Source of the DNA: Coprinus comatus | Taxonomy: Eukaryota; Basidiomycota; Agaricomycetes; Agaricales; Agaricaceae | Assembly (NCBI GenBank): GCA_034638255.1 | Contig: JAWPGT010000049.1 | Location: 62,001 to 126,000, forward strand | DNA length: 64,000 nucleotides | Direction: 5' to 3' | Part shown: positions 35,423 to 47,446 of the stretch, piece after piece | Layout of the letters: every line of letters begins with the position of its first letter | Position numbering within the stretch: the first letter of the stretch is position 1 | Position numbers and translations under genes: made by a program | Notes under the pieces: generated by a model | The model's input: only the letters and a program-made list of their open reading frames with translations | Database searches by the model: none | What the model was told of the DNA's origin: nothing

Positions 35423-38400
35423 ATGCTTCCAAGCATCATGTCATTGTCACTGGGAATTCATTTCCCATCCTTACTTATAATATTTATGCTCTGGCCATGT
35501 ACTGCACCCAACATATCGGTATCATTGGCATATGAATTAGCCGCAACAACGACAGTTATCACACCGGGAACAATACAATTACAGCCCTTCACTTCCGTCT
35601 CCTTAAACCTAAAAGATCTATTCGATAATCAAGCAGCCTCCTCTTCAGATGGAGATTCAAGTTCGACTTTAGCCGATTTTGATGGAAAGGGAAGTAGTTT
35701 TGATAGTCAGTTCTTACCAAAAGGGAGTCCTTGGGTTTATGATGGAATTGAGGTCAGTTCTTTAACATTTTTTAACCGTAATGTACATTTTTAACTCAAC
35801 TCTACCCCTATAATATAATGCTGATCTCCGAAACGAAATGATATATACATATTAAGTTTGATATTCCAGAAGTCTGGGGAACTGGATTTGACAACGTCAT
35901 TACAAATGGTCAAGTTTTGAATTTAGAAGAACCAACTTATGTGCATGAATTACATTTTCTGTATTCGGGTGATGTTTCTGGTGGAGAGTTTGTTAGGGAT
36001 TTTTTGTTGAATTTCGAAGATGATTCTCAGTTGACGGTTCAACGTATGTTTTTTCCATATGATCTTGCGAAAACATGTTCTCAATATTTTTACTATTTAA
36101 TCTAGTGTACGCGAAGAATTGGTGGAGATGGCCAAATTTGAATAATGGGCAAATTCAAACGTGAGTACCTTGTGTTACCCCCCTTTTTTAATAATTACTC
36201 AAATTTTATACTTGAAAGGCCATACCACTTTGAACGAAAAGGCGACACAACCATTAAAAATTTCAACACTACTTACATTTACCAATGGTCCACATCGGTT
36301 TCATCCGAATCAAAACTCAAATTTATAACACTCGCACCAAACAATCCAGCAAGAAGACTTCACATTTTTGCACTTTCATACACTCCATCAGTTCCTCTAC
36401 ATTCATTATCCGATTCTAGTGAAGCCGAAGTCATAAATCAAATTCAAGACTCGATGTCAAACGAGTCTGAAGCTATCTTGACTATTCGAAGAGTGCGATT
36501 CACGACTAAATGGGAACTAGTAAATAATAGCAGGAGTGAACGAGCACAAGTGGTCGAAATCACATTATCGAATCTCCTTCCTACATTCACCATTTCAAAA
36601 ACTACATCTCTGAATTCATTACATACAATTAGCGTCAGAGGTGAAGGCATACAAACTGTGAAAGAAGGAAAAGTCCATCGTCTCGTTCCAGCGGATCAAG
36701 TTCGTGTCGAGGTGTTGATTACTGGTACGGAAAATACAAGTAATAGTACGGCTGACGTGGAAATCAGGGATAGTAGAGGAAATGTTGTTGGTGTTTCTAA
36801 GGGATGGGAGGTTACACCTTTGATCGAGAAATGGACTCCTGATGCCGATGTACTCGCTCGTCATGAAGTTCCTACCTGGGTAAGTCGCTTTGGGCTCTAT
36901 TCTCTTCCCACTGAATGAGATATGAGAGTACTGATTAGAATATATATGTTAAATGACAGTGGAAAAAAGCGAAATACGGTATCTTGTAAGTTCTTGACTA
37001 TAATAATCTAGTTGAACGTTCTGATTCAATCTGTATTCTGCAAGTATACATTGGGGAGTGTACAGTTTTCCGGCTTGGGTAAGTCATATTGCAAAGTTGA
37101 GAGAATTAAAACCTCTGAAACCCCTAGGCTCCGGACGGTACATATGCAGAATGGTACAAGTAAGTTCATTTAAGTTCATATTCTGTAGCAATCAGAGAAA
37201 ATCTGATCTGAGGAACAGCTGGGATCTTCACCGCCAAAGTAGTCGAACATGGAATCATCATCTTCAGACTTATGGAAAGGTACTATTGCGTGTGCCTGTG
37301 CACCTAGCAATCTGATTTAAAATGTTGTTCATTAGGATGTGGTGTATGACGACTTCATCACTAATTTTACTGCATCAAAGTTCAACGCCAGTTCATGGCT
37401 CGATTTGTTTGATGATGCAGGAGCAAAATACTTCGTATTCGTTACGGTAAATTGAAGTTATTAGTAAATTGTGAAAAGGTTCATACTAACCAATAATTAA
37501 ATAGAAACATCATGACGGATTCGCATTATTTGATACAGGGAAATCAACTAACCGCAACAGTGTTTCTTTGGGCCCGAAACGCGACTTTCTAAATGAACTG
37601 ATGGAAACAGCCAAAAGAGAAAAACCACACATACACCGTGGCACGTACTATTCTCTGCCTGAATGGTAAGTTCATAGTCTGTGATCCAGGCACTTACTTA
37701 TCACCATTCTAGGTTCAATCCCGATTATGCTCGCTATGGTTTTGGGTCTTGGCCCGGGGGACTCGCACATAATCCATTTGACAACTTCAGTGAGACTGAA
37801 CCGTATACGGGAAGGCTTGAAATCCCCGACTATGTCGATCATTTACAGCTTCCACAAATGCAAGATTTGGTAAACAAATATGATACCGAGATAATGGTAA
37901 AGTGTTCAAATTCCCAATGGGAAGAGTGAGGCTGAAAGTATATAGTGGTGTGATATTGGTGGTCCTAATCGGACACTGGAGTTAGCGGCCGAATTCTACA
38001 ACCACGCACAAAGTCAAGGCAGGCAAGTGACTATCAATAACCGTAAGCCATAGTGTCGCCTCTCCTTTGTTTATAGCATTGATGATATGTAGGCTGTGGA
38101 GCGGTTCCGGACTTTGATACACCTGAGTATGCTACTTTTGGTGCGATACAAACACAGGCTTGGGAATCGAATGAAGGAATGGACCCTTTCAGTTATGGGC
38201 TTAACTCAGCGACGAAACCCGAAGAATATAAGAATGCGACGGAGATAATTCAGACATTGGTGGACATCACCTCTAAGAATGGTAACTAGTACGACTCTAC
38301 TACTCCTAATCTATGATCTCTTTGATTATTGAACGGTTGTCTCAGTTTGTTGGACATAGGGCCTAATGCCGAAGGGGAAATCATCTCACCTATGGAGACG

Positions 38401-38807
38401 AACTTGCGCGATGCGGGGAAGTGGCTGAAATATGCAGGGAGTTGCATTTATGATACAGTACGTCCTCTGAGCTACTGACAAAGGAGATCAGATGATTTAA
38501 ATTATGATAGACATATTGGTTTGCGGGCTCACAAGACCAAGGGAGTTTTCCTCCCGCACGGTTTACAACGACCGCGACATCATTCTGTATAATCGCATTC
38601 AGCAAGCCAAGCGGAGGAAAGATTGTCATCAACAAGCGCCTTCCGGTATTACATAATGACAAAGTGGTCTTGATGCACCCAAAGCAGGAGATCAATCTAA
38701 AGTGGCAAATTGATCAGCAAGGAAAGACAACGATATTTGTATCAGACGATGAGCTGGAGGGAGTGAAAGAGGCATATGCATTCCGATTCGATTATAAAGA
38801 AGCTTGA
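35423..38807 (+). CDS. Alpha-L-fucosidase, GH29
   Basis: Secreted retaining glycosidase that removes terminal alpha-L-fucose from glycans. The start MLPSIMSLSLGIHF precedes a hydrophobic signal sequence (LLIIFMLWPCTA). An N-terminal beta-rich region of about 400 residues (for example ISVSLAYELAATTTV, WGTGFDNVITNGQVLNL) comes before the catalytic barrel. The barrel is spread over many short exons: WKKAKYGIF, IHWGVYSFPAW, APDGTYAEWY, FDDAGAKYFVFVT, KHHDGFALFDT, RGTYYSLPEWFNPDY. Nucleophile Asp is in IMWCDIGGPN, formed across an intron. GNYLLDIGPNAEG is completed by a donor CTA/GTACGA. The C-terminus is a beta domain ending AYAFRFDYKEA. Overall roughly 700-780 aa with no disruptions. It ends 81 bp from the stop of the convergent ferritin-like gene. 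Confidence 0.9.
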
Positions 38808-38888
38808 AGTACAAAGAGGTGCAGACCTGCGGGTATACATGAAACAAAGTAATTGTGGATATCTTTACCAATACGACCAAGCCTACTA

Positions 38889-39875
38889 CTAGTTGTCCTC
38901 TTCTTCTGGGTAGTAGAAATCGTAACTGCTGAACTGGAATTGAACAAGCGCAGGTCCGGCGACAATGTTGTTGTCGTTGACTGGTTGGTTGTTGTTCACC
39001 ACAAAGACATAAACTGCACCTCTAGCCCAAACCTCCCTGGGAACCACAAACCAGCCATCCTTCTCCAGCCTAACACGCAGCTCGCCAATTCCAGTCACGA
39101 AGACAACCTCATAAAAGCTTTTCTCACAGTTCTCGACACCAGGGAATGCAAGCCTTGCCCGTTGCCCAGGAGCAAGATCACCTTGAATGTTCAACGGAGG
39201 GAAAACATCAGTAGTACCCGGAGGAAGAAGACCGGCATTCTCAGGAGGACACCATTCGATATAGTTCTGAGCCAGGGAGTATGCTTGGCGGAAGGTCAGC
39301 GGGATATCGAAGGCTGTGTTCCAAGCGTTCTTCTGGAAGATAGCAGAATTGACCCAGCCAGCTTGACGAGCCTCGACAGACATGATAGAACCCGCTGCAG
39401 TGACATACTCGTTGTTGTTGATGTACTGAAGAGCTCCGTTGTATGCACTGGTGGCAAGAGTCTCGAGGTCTACACTGGTCCAGGCAAAGGAAGTAGGATC
39501 ATCTGCTGGGCTGACATCACGTGAGCTCCAGAATCTCGGGCGAAGGAGCCGTATCACTTACAACTTGTAGCGGCATGGTCGGAGGAGTTGGGCATTGGCG
39601 AATTGGAGAGCATTGTCGATGAACCACAGATGGTTCCGTTCGTTCCGTTGGATCTGTAAAAAGCGTCCACGAGCCCAGTCCGGAAGTCCAGCCCTGACAA
39701 AGTCCTGACTGGAGAATCTGGCCAAGCCTTGTTGATAGAAAGCGTTCTCCAGCTGTTCGATGGCAAGAGCAAAGTTGAGCACTTGGAGGTCGTTAGGCTG
39801 CCAGTTGTTGCGGCGGAGGGGCATGGCTGCGGCCAAGAGAGGTAGAGAGGCGGCGACGAGTGACACGAATCGCAT
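38889..39875 (-). CDS. Secreted ferritin-like domain protein (Rds1-type)
   Basis: Secreted protein with a ferritin-like four-helix bundle; Rds1 of fission yeast is stress- and starvation-induced. Two exons (39562-39875 and 38889-39525) sum to 951 nt, 316 aa. Signal peptide MRFVSLVAASLPLLAAA. The first helices read LQVLNFALAIEQLENAFYQQ and RNERNHLWFIDNAL, with Glu and ExxH residues where metal ligands sit in ferritins. Exon 2 holds the second pair of helices (EYVTAAGSIMSVEARQAGWV: a second ExxR variant) and a C-terminal beta-like region. The intron acceptor CTGGAG is the only one keeping frame. A TATA box lies 105 bp upstream. Expression is probably strong; metal binding is inferred only. Confidence 0.88.
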
Positions 39876-40574
39876 TGTGGATGGATATATGCGTGGTAGC
39901 GATAAATGAGAGTCGTAAAAGAGCGTAAAATAGTAATGAGCACAAGAGACGGAATGAAGAATGAGAGCACCAGAGGGTCTTATATACTCACGAGCCCGTC
40001 CACTAATAGCCACGGTGAGCGCATACTATCTGAGACATCGACGTCAGCGACGTCAGTGCAGACCGCGTCGAAAGCATTGGAAGAGAGTGGACGACGAGGT
40101 CAGTATGTGACAGAGGGCGGGAAGTAACACCGTGTGGACATTGTGACTGTGCATCTATTAATACGATGAGCCGCCTTTGTCGGCTAGTACATATCAGTAA
40201 TTCTCTTGCTGCAGAGCTGATTATAACGATCGCACTCTAGGTCCATATTTCCTTTGGGAAAGATATGTACCAATATTATTATAGTTCATTCTGAAAATAA
40301 TCTCCCTGCGATTCAAAATCTATTCCTGCCATCTCATCATCCATGACATTGTAACATGCCGACCCCAGGCTGACCGGGACCCTGCATATTGGCCATGGAA
40401 TATTTCGGTTCCAGCTTCCGACTTTGCCTCATTTTTCTGTCGTCCCGAGAGGACATTATGCGGACCCCTGCTTGAGTCCAAAACATATAAAATGGGGGTA
40501 CCCATCGTACTTTTCCATACGTCTATTACCTACTTAACCTGTACTCGACTTTCCTCCTGTTCTACTCTTGTGCA
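39876..40574. promoter_or_regulatory. Divergent promoter region, ferritin-like / chitin deacetylase
   Basis: Seven hundred bases between the starts of two divergent secreted-protein genes. TATATAA on the minus strand (39980-39986) serves the ferritin-like gene and TATAAAA on the plus strand (40486-40492) the deacetylase, 83 bp before its ATG. No gene seen between. Confidence 0.65.
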
Positions 40575-42088
40575 ATGTTAACTAAAATCTTGATCACCGT
40601 TGCTCTCGCATCCTTTGCTGTCGCTGCACCCGCCACTGAGAACCTCGAACGCAGGCAACGAGCTGCAGTCATCACTCATTGTACCGTTCCCAACACCGCC
40701 GCTTTGACATTCGTACGTCGTCCTCTTGTCTCTCTGTGATGACATTATGTACTAATTAATTTAATTTATAGGACGATGGTCCCTACATCTACTCGTAAGT
40801 TACCTACGATATCATTTTATTCACGCATCGTTTTGTTCATCCACCCGTCTAGCAATGATATTGTTAACCTTCTCGACGCAAATGGTGCCAAGGGCACATT
40901 TTTTTACAGTACGTACATCCCCATTACACATTCGGAGACGCTTACCGATCATTTCCTCCCTGAAAAGATGGACAAAATTGCAAGTCATTTGACCTGAATT
41001 TCCAAGAGAAGAAATCTTTCTAACTAACGCCACAAAACCTCAGGGGCCTGTATCTACGACTCCGGAAGTGCAAGTCGAGTGAAATATGCCTACGACCATG
41101 GCCACCAAGTAGCCTCTCACACTTGGGCTCACAAACACCTTACCTCGCTTACTTGGGATCAAAGTACGTAAATGTTTCAATCAGATAGCTTATTAGCGAG
41201 AAATATCACTAACGTCCTTTGGTAGTTCATGATGAAATGTGGCGTGTTGAATGTCGGTGACCTTTGACCGTTTAACGGGTGGAATGATTCACTAACATTT
41301 CGGAACTTCTTTGTTTCTATTTCATTGATCGTCCAAAAAAAAAAAATAGTGGCCTTAAGGCGCATCACAGGCGCGACCCCGGCTTTCATGCGGCCCCGTA
41401 TGTCAAAAACCTCTTCGTCGCGCCAGAACCCAGGTTTAATTTCTTCTTCTAGCCTACGGCGAGTACAACAACTTAGTTCTCGATGCCTCCGGTGTCCGTG
41501 GTCAATCAGTTGTAATTTGGGATCTTGAGTACGCATTCAACCCTTTACCCTTTCCGATAACTTCTAATCCAAAATACCTTCTTCAGCTCCGGCGATTCTT
41601 CCGGCAGAAGCGTGTCTCAACAGAAAGCTGTTTACGATGCAGCAGTTTCCTCCCACCCAAACACGATTCTTTCCCTAGAACACGAAACATACGGTCCGTT
41701 TTTACCTTATGACTACCATTTTCTGTCTTCTCTGACATTTGAACCAATGACCATCAACTATTTGTATTTGTTCTTATTATACTCACAGAAACAACCGCGT
41801 AAGTCTGACAATTCAAATATACTAACCGTCTCTGGCATCGGCCCCTATCGATCAACTAATAATACTTACCACCACCTATTTCCAGACATCAAGTCATTCA
41901 ATATGCCATTAACAGGCTTAAAGGAGCAGGCTATCGACTAGTCACGGTTGCCGAGTGCGTTGGTAGAGCGCCTTATCAAAGCGTCCAATCCCCTCAAGCT
42001 AGAACGGTATGTCACTTACTTTGTTTCTAATAGTACCCATATGTACAGACACTAATGACTCAAACCACAGTCCGAATGGCATTGCTAA
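40575..42088 (+). CDS. Chitin deacetylase, CE4 polysaccharide deacetylase
   Basis: Secreted metal-dependent N-deacetylase acting on wall chitin. Twelve exons sum to 756 nt, 251 aa; several are tiny (23, 12, 27, 10 and 18 nt). The signal peptide MLTKILITVALASFAVA is followed by a dibasic ERRQR. NodB motifs: TFDDGP (split by an intron, general-base Asp and metal Asp), HTWAH (metal His pair), RPPYG, IWDLDSGD and LEHET. A 12-nt microexon (40968-40979) between an AG acceptor and a GC donor (GCAAGT) turns FFYR-ACIYD into FFYNGQNWACIYD, matching the family. The C-terminus GYRLVTVAECVG is typical. No CBM or GPI signal. Intact. Confidence 0.93.
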
Positions 42089-42789
42089 AAGGATCAGAAA
42101 AGAAAGCAACTCCCCTCCCCAACTCGACTCATTTATGAATATATGAATCCCGATATCTCAGATGGATGGATGGATGGATGGATACTTCTCGTACTGCTGA
42201 ACTTTTGGACTTGACTCTTCGTACCTCGCGGACGCTTACTAACTAACCTTTTACCTTTTTGATACCTTTTTGATACCTTTATTAACGGCCAGTTACGTGG
42301 ACTGTCTTAACTTAGCTAGTAGTATATGTTTTGATTTCTGGTTTATGATGATGATTACGATTGAATGACAGGATGATACTATTTCTTTGCCCATTAACAC
42401 TAATATACTACATATACCTACTACATTTTGTGTTTTCCACTCTATTTCCCCCTACCTGTTAAAGAAGTTCGAAGCCGAAGACATCCCGAGACCACAAGAC
42501 CTCTCCGGCGGCATACAATTAATAGCTTTCGGAATGTAGGATATTAATAACCCCGGGGTTCCGATAATGAGATCGGGGGTGTTGATTATTATAGGTAAGT
42601 AATGAGAGGAGCATAGAGTTGAAAAGGACAATCCTACAAGAACATATGATATCTAAAAGTGCACGTTCGAAATCGAAAGATTCCACAAAAACAAAACAAA
42701 ACGCTAAGTCCGAGGCAAGTAAAGCGCCAAATCTAATAACACACCAAAAAAAGGGGACCAGCCTAGAAGAGACTACGAACAAGAACACG
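42089..42789. other. Convergent 3' intergenic region with simple repeats
   Basis: Between the stops of the deacetylase and the F-box gene. It contains a GGAT tetranucleotide run (about 42162-42183) and a short TTTTTGATACC repeat (about 42257-42283). No gene recognised. Confidence 0.6.
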
Positions 42790-44602
42790 CTACCGATCAA
42801 AAAATCCATAATGCGAAAGACTAATCTTCAATCCCGACTTTTCCAAACATTCCTTCCTCCACCTCTGTTGGTAGTTCAACCTTGGACAGCCTAACTTCAA
42901 CTCTTTCAGTCCACTTCTCTGATACTCCATTGCTTGACACATATTCATACTCCCATCCAAATGATTACTCATTCTCGCTTCCAACATTGTGAACAGAGGA
43001 TCAACCAAAGCAATACTAATCCCAAACTTCTCCAACTTCCTACCCAATCCTCCTTTCGCCATCCTCTCCCAAACATCCATTGGGACTCTAACATGATCCG
43101 CCAACTCCAATTCTTTCAAATCCTCCGCCATTTCCAAAAGTGCTCCAACATCCAAGTCCAAAGAATTCCTTCCAATAACAAGCCGTTGTAATGAGCAACG
43201 ACTCTTTTCAATTAAATTGATGAAACATTCCGTTTTCAAATCATCTGAAGCCAAAGCATCATTACACCATTCAAAACGGGTATTCAAGACACGAAGTGAA
43301 GGAAGAACGAAAGATTCAATGAATTTTCCATGCGAAGTCGATGATTCGAATCGAATCGAAAGCGAAGTAAGCTTGGGAAGTATCGTTTCCGGTAATTGTG
43401 CCAAATGTCTAGCAGTCGTGTGTTCGATCCTCATAACCCTAACGCTCGCCTCCTCCAAAGAAGTACACAACCTCAACATACCATGGCAGCCAATTGGATC
43501 GGCAATCAAGGTATCAAGACGAAGTATTCGTAATTGATTCCAAGGAAGTCCCAAAGCTGCCGGATTAAACGTTCCATCGAATCCAGATACTGAAACACTA
43601 TACAATTTTGTTGAATCTCGGAATGCTGTAGCTTCCCAAGGTTCCATTCGGACCATCCAACTGTTACGGAGGACAATATTGAGTTCTTCCAATACAGGGA
43701 AAGACCCTAGTGGTCGCGTAATGAGTGAATTCATTTGTTCTCCCGATATATTTTGTAAATCCAACTTTTTGATCCGATAGGTGTGGGGAGTGATGAGATC
43801 AACAGGAAGTACGGGGTATGGAATATTAGGAAGCGGAAATGGTGCTCTAGGCGCAGAATTAATCTTGAATTCCAAAGAACGATCAGGACATCGAGAGAGC
43901 CAAATATTGAGTGCATGAATGGCAACATGGTTACGTGCTCCTTTTCCACACAGTTGAACTTCGAAACTTGTCCAGAGTTCCTGTGTGTCCAAAGCCAAAG
44001 CTCGCCACGATGAGCAAACCTGAGTGAGTAAAAGTGGTGCTTCTGCAGTACGAGGAGGAAGGGTGGTGATGTCCGGTAGGCAGAATACGAAGATCTCCCG
44101 CATGAGTTCTGGCGGTAGACGCTTGTGCGGAGCTATGGCGATATGGTACCGACTCTTTTGGTCGATCAATTCGTCCCGTCGCGTGCGCATCGACTCTAAT
44201 CGACGTTGGGTATGGATGATGTTAGTAGTAAGACGTTCGAGTTCAAGGTTGGCATGAATTAAGCTGTTCTTTATCTGAGTGGCGTCGGAATCGGTGAGTA
44301 CGAGGGTATTCAAATATTTGTAGGGTACGTTGGAAAGGTCAACAAGCTTGGACCTGTATAGCGTTAGTCAATTAATAGTTTGGACTGGATAAGAAATACC
44401 GACTTGAAATGTTTTCGTTTGTGTCTTCTGTGTGCAATTGGCATGCTGGATGGTCGTGGGTTGAAGGCAAGAGAAGGAAGGCCTGACATGAGGCAGCCAG
44501 AAGGAAACAAGAATAACTGTGACTGACTCGTAACTCTATATTCGTTGATCGACAAACCTTACTCCACCCTAACTTATTCATTTCTTCATAAATTACACCC
44601 AT
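42790..44602 (-). CDS. F-box-like domain protein with LRR-type tail
   Basis: Probable SCF ubiquitin-ligase adaptor. The main exon (42790-44353, 521 codons) begins SKLVDLSNVPYKYLNTLVL and includes a coiled-coil-like stretch with ELERLTTNIIHTQRRLESM. The basidiomycete F-box-like core follows (LPPELMREIFVFCLPD, then LLLTQVCSSWRALALDTQELW). The C-terminal half has leucine-rich repeats of irregular length (for example LRVLNTRFEW, LKELELADHVRV, LKELKLGCPRLN). A short first exon ending at 44400 (phase 2) is needed because no ATG opens the main exon. The ATG at 44602 keeps frame but is uncertain. Large lineage-specific expansions of this family are known in Agaricomycetes. Substrate unknown. Confidence 0.85.
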
Positions 44603-45997
44603 TCCCTCCGGCCGGCACAAACATGAAATATCTGCTCTCTGATAATAAGCACATGATTAGGGAACATGTTTCCCAGCACGACACAGTGTCTATGTGCTCA
44701 AAACCTGTACAAAAATGAACAAAAATTCCAGGTTAGGGGCAATTTAGTGATCCAAGATCCGGTTAAGGATGACGTGAGCATTGTCGCCTTTGCTTGTCGT
44801 AATTGCAGAGTTGTCGTAAGTGGTGTATGCGCAGAAAGGTTCGAAGGTGGTGGTGGGATGATACATTCATTATACTACTTATCAACCCAACTCTTATCTA
44901 CTTATCTATACTTGGTCGGAAGATAACGGCCCTCCAACTGACATTCACCTCCTATCCCTGATTCCCTCCACAGTGCTTACACCCGAGATCCGGGTGACGC
45001 AATCCACGTGTTCAAATTCAAATTTCCATCATTCCATAAATAGACGCTCGTCGGGTTCTCTCGTAACTTGAATTTTTGAAATACAGTACCATCACAAGAA
45101 GTGCAGATTTCATGAGGCCTGATGATGCATGAGAAGTCAATGGACTTACAATCGATTTCATACTTGTGCAAGTAATATATGATGGCTTTATCCAACACAT
45201 TTGCTAGTTGTCGTGCTATCAGTCGTTGCTACAATGTAATAAAAGAATGTACTCATCTGTTATAAGGTTGGGAAATTCCTATACCGCAACTCTTGACGTT
45301 CTTTCCAACGTAATAACCCGAAAAAAAGGTTCCAGAACCATTCTAAATACATACCAATGGCAACATGCAAACCCTCATAAATCACGATGTTCATCTCACC
45401 AAATTCCAACACGTTGACCAACATCTGAATAACATCAATTGATTCGTCCTTGTCGGGGGCGGCACTTAGTTTATTATGTATTGATATCGATCTCACTTCT
45501 ACATGGAACTTAGCAGCATGACATGCTCCGAGAAAGAGTTCCATCTGCCATGATGCATGATGCATGTACAGTATACACGCCACATGCTACACTACTTCGA
45601 TGTAATACGGGAATCCACTTGCCTTCTCACTGTCGCGTGTCTGAGCTAGCATGAGAAAATATCTGGGCTAGTCTTCCCGAAAGATCTTCAAACTGCGATG
45701 TTTGTCGCCAATTTCGCCATATGTACGACTTCATTATATTGAGTTACCGGTTAATCACTTCCACTTCAGCAGTATTTAGGCGATAGTTACAACACTTTTT
45801 TTCACGATCGCGTCTGACATCCTAGCGCCAAGAAATGGAGAAAAGGAAAAGATAATTAACGAATAAAACGGTCTAATATATTAGAATAATATTACAGGAT
45901 GTACTTAACACACTACGGAAGCGTCATGAACAAATGTCATAAGGTCAATGCTCAAGAAAACTAAAGAAAAATGAAAAAGGTGAATGCCAAAATAATT
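44603..45997. other. Intergenic, no gene recognised
   Basis: About 1.4 kb between the F-box gene and the 3' end of cystathionine gamma-lyase. A 107-codon open frame (45260-45583, minus) shows no domain. Nothing supportable found. Confidence 0.55.
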
Positions 45998-47446
45998 CTA
46001 TGCAAGATGACCAGCAGCCTTCTCCAAAGCCTGCAACACATCCTCCACCAAATCTTCTTCCTCTTCCACGCCAACGCTAAGTCTAACAAGACCATCACTA
46101 ATACCCAACTTCTCTCTCTCAACCAAAGGAATGCTGCCATGAGTCATCTTTGCAGGATGTTCCGCCAAACTCTCAACACCACCCAAACTTTCCGCCAATG
46201 TGAACAATTTCGTCGAAGTAAGGAATTTATCAGCTGCTTCGAGTCCACCCTTGATACGGAACGAGATCATTCCAGAATAAGGGAAGTCTGTTGATTCAGA
46301 AAGATTTCCAGGAAGCGATTGAATCCATTTCCTAGCATGAGGAGAAAGAGATTCCCAAGCGATTTGATGTCGAGGGTGAGTTACGAGACCAGGATAGGTG
46401 ACAGATTCAACTAGAGGGCTGGCTTGGAGTGCACGCGCAACAGCCAGAGCATTCAAACCATGAGCCTTCATACGAAGACCCAAGGTCTTTGCACCACGCT
46501 GGGCGAGCCATGAATCATAAGCGGATGGTACAGCGCCAATAGCATTTTGAAGGAAACGAATTTTGTCCGCAACTTGAGTGTGGAATGGGGTATCTGGGAG
46601 AATTAGAGCACCCATGATAACGTCAGAGTGACCATTGACATATTTTGTGAGGGAGTGGAGGACGATATCGGCTCCTAGCAAGAGTGGGGAAGAGTAGAAG
46701 GGCGAGAGGAAGGTGTTGTCTACGAGAATGAGAGGGGGATTGTTGAGGGTAGCGATGTGTTTGCGGATAGTTTGGATAGAAATTAATCGAAGTGTAGGAT
46801 TTGTAGGTGTTTCAATCCAAATGAGCTAAAAAAAAAAAATATCAACATGCCATCAAAATTGAAGATAACAAAAAAATTTTACTTTTGTATTTTCTCGGAT
46901 CTGATCCAAAAGTTCATGACCATCCTCGCTGAGGGATTCAAGGTCTACGAAGGTGGTATCCAAACCTTGGTTTTCTTTGGCGACACGAGCCATGTAGCGG
47001 AATGTTCCACCGTAAACGTCATTAACACTAATGATGTGACCTCCAGGGCCAAGAGACTGAAGGACAGTGGCGGTAGTAGCGGAACCAGAAGCAAAAGCGA
47101 GAGCGTGGCCACCACCAAGTTCTAAGGCTGCGAGGGTGCGTTCTAATGCGTCGCGATTGGGGTTTCCAGAACGAGAGTACTCAAAACCCTATAAAAATGA
47201 GAGAATAATGAGTTTTTTTTGTCAATTTATTGACAAAAATAACCGGACCTTGTGAACGCCAATGGCGCTTTGCTTGTAAGTGGTGCTGAGCGAGATAGAC
47301 GGGATAACAGCGCCAGTCTCTGGATTGGGCTCTGAACCAACATGGATGGCACGTGTGCTGAAGCCCTCTGACTGATAAGGCTTTTTGACACTATGGACAC
47401 TACCGTTCAGTTGTTTAGAAGGAGAGAGATCTAGGGCGGGCGACAT
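45998..47446 (-). CDS. CYS3: Cystathionine gamma-lyase
   Basis: PLP enzyme of reverse trans-sulfuration, converting cystathionine to cysteine, ammonia and 2-oxobutyrate in the cytosol. Three exons (47249-47446, 46883-47188, 45998-46825) sum to 1332 nt, 443 aa. The start MSPALDLSPSKQLNG precedes the conserved GFSTRAIHVGSEPNPETGAV. Visible motifs: PSISLSTTYKQ, FEYSRSGNPNRDALE, LAFASGSATTAT, VDNTFLSPF, and the PLP lysine in HSLTKYVNGHSDVIMG. The C-terminus has AESLGGVESLAEHPAKMTH, typical of gamma-lyases. Intron 1 contains a perfect 10-bp hairpin (see findings). Intact housekeeping gene. Confidence 0.95.

Noticed and set aside
44311..44313. Apparent start of the F-box protein at 44313
   Set aside because: The codon is TTG, and homologous-looking sequence (SKLVDLSNVPYKYL) continues upstream to a clear acceptor at 44354, so a 5' exon is needed.
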